From contig NZ_FNUK01000014.1 in NCBI RefSeq assembly GCF_900108045.1, positions 1-53,392 of the forward strand: a stretch of 53,392 nucleotides of DNA, in the 5' to 3' direction. Under the pieces are notes generated by a model that worked only from the letters and a program-made list of their open reading frames with translations, did no database searches and was not told where the DNA came from. This DNA comes from Caloramator fervidus. GTDB taxonomy: Bacteria > Bacillota > Clostridia > Clostridiales > Caloramatoraceae. The translations under genes and the position numbers were made by a program. This document shows positions 52,860-53,392 of the stretch, piece after piece; the first letter of the stretch is position 1, and the number at the start of each line of letters is the position of its first letter.

Positions 52860-53287
52860 ATGGGGTTAAGGTAGTTGGAATAGGCAATATTCTAATGGGA
52901 GATGATGGGATTTCTATTTATATTTTAAAAAGAATAAAGGATAGGCTTGAAGATATGAATATAAAAGTTTTTATTGTTGAAACTGATATAAATTTTTTAA
53001 TAGATATTGTTGAGGAAAACGATATTTTAATTATTGTTGATGCTCTTTTAAGTAAAGGGAAGGTAGGTAGTGTTAACGTGTTTAAGCCCATGATGAATAA
53101 AGTATCCTTTTGTCACTCTTATATACCTTGGCATATTATTTTAAATAAAGCTAAGGAAGTTTTTGAAATAGGAATAGAAGTAGAAAATATAGAGTTTAAA
53201 ATAGGGCTAGGCAAAGCCCTTGAGGATAAAATAGATGATATTGCAGATGATGTATTAAATTCTATAAAAAAACTTTCCATCCATTGA
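52860..53287 (+). CDS. hydrogenase maturation protease, 5' end apparently frameshifted
   Basis: The main frame (continuous from 52856, first ATG at 52895) encodes VVGIGNILMGDDGISIYILK, then IIVDALLSKG and FCHSYIPWHI, which carry the Asp, Asp and His expected to bind nickel in HybD-like endopeptidases. The conserved start segment GIGN lies upstream of any in-frame ATG. The well-placed ATG 52860 (8 nt behind AAGGAG) leads into a different frame that stops after four codons. One missing base near 52869 would restore MGLKVVGIGN. Either the gene is damaged, the sequence has a 1-nt error, or translation begins unusually. It should trim the large subunit next door. Confidence 0.82.
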
Positions 53288-53298
53288 GGATGGAAAGT
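53272..53298 (+). terminator. terminator stem of the hydrogenase operon
   Basis: ACTTTCCATCC / GGATGGAAAGT has a 5-nt loop containing the stop codon. The expected T run is missing because the IS end begins immediately after. Confidence 0.7.
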
Positions 53299-53392
53299 TC
53301 AGACCGTCGACAAACCCCACTTTTCAAAAAACGAAAAGTGGGGTTTGAGTATTTTTACAAGCATTTTTGATAAATATTTTATAAATACAAAG
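53298..53392 (-). mobile_element. second copy of the IS end, inverted
   Basis: These 95 nt are the exact reverse complement of 235-329. They encode the last ~30 codons of the transposase on the minus strand (stop at 53301-53299) and include the IS hairpin. The rest of the element is beyond the window. Confidence 0.92.

Noticed and set aside
1-53392. CRISPR array, tRNA or rRNA genes
   Set aside because: I saw no regularly spaced repeats, no cloverleaf-like GTTCGAnnC signatures with acceptor stems and no rRNA-like stretches. I cannot exclude a missed single tRNA without a covariance search.

Overview
The window is AT-rich bacterial DNA with strong Shine-Dalgarno sites, frequent TTG/GTG starts and a hairpin terminator behind most transcription units. 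The gene set fits an anaerobic, low-GC, spore-forming Clostridia member, probably Clostridiaceae. It has the clpC-radA-disA-carD-yacL-ispD block, pyruvate formate-lyase, hybrid cluster protein, reverse rubrerythrin, a [NiFe] hydrogenase and a SpoIID-like protein. A Caloramator-type relative is my guess and is not proven by anything here. Both ends of the window are the same 95-bp insertion-sequence end in inverted orientation, so the window looks like one assembly contig bounded by repeats.

Layout. 1-330: end of an IS1182-like element. 355-3666: acidic amino acid/dicarboxylate symporter, two small unknown genes and a FetAB-type ABC pair. 3824-13873: stress operon ctsR-mcsA-mcsB-clpC behind a CtsR operator, then radA, disA, a convergent MazG-like gene, carD-like, PIN/TRAM and ispD. 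13951-17043: maltodextrin-type ABC importer without its ATPase. 17155-21978: triple-rhodanese lipoprotein, small membrane protein and a MacAB-type exporter. 22136-25120: pflB-pflA. 25259-31023: sulfur/selenium-handling genes (YedE-like permease, TusA-like, DUF3343-like, class V aminotransferase), a YtxH/DUF948-like pair, gamma-carbonic anhydrase, a CopZ-like protein read through an in-frame TGA (probable selenoprotein) and an Mrp/NBP35 ATPase. 31031-35117 (minus strand): PAP2-like protein, iron alcohol dehydrogenase, cysteine desulfidase and a rhomboid-like protein. 35258-39835: hcp behind a CRP/FNR-type box, a small sigma factor, reverse rubrerythrin, a deoxynucleotidase and a kinase-like protein. 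39848-41842 (minus): SpoIID/LytB protein. 42029-47514: fructose PTS operon with ptsH and ptsI. 47515-48258: non-coding stretch with a 100-nt imperfect palindrome and a gene relic. 48259-53287: RlmD-type methyltransferase (minus), Nudix hydrolase, then a cytochrome b5-like / [NiFe] hydrogenase / maturation protease operon.

The most interesting points are these. (1) The CopZ-like selenoprotein at 29688-30140 has a Cys-Sec pair and a good bacterial SECIS candidate, and sits 3 kb from genes that plausibly move sulfur or selenium. (2) The compact hydrogenase operon pairs a cytochrome b5-like protein with a small subunit in which one proximal-cluster cysteine is Asn, and its protease gene is out of frame at the 5' end. 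(3) A CRP-type palindrome lies at a calculated -41.5 upstream of hcp. (4) Both IS copies sit directly behind terminator stems. Everything was read by eye; no homology search was run, so family names rest on motif recognition.
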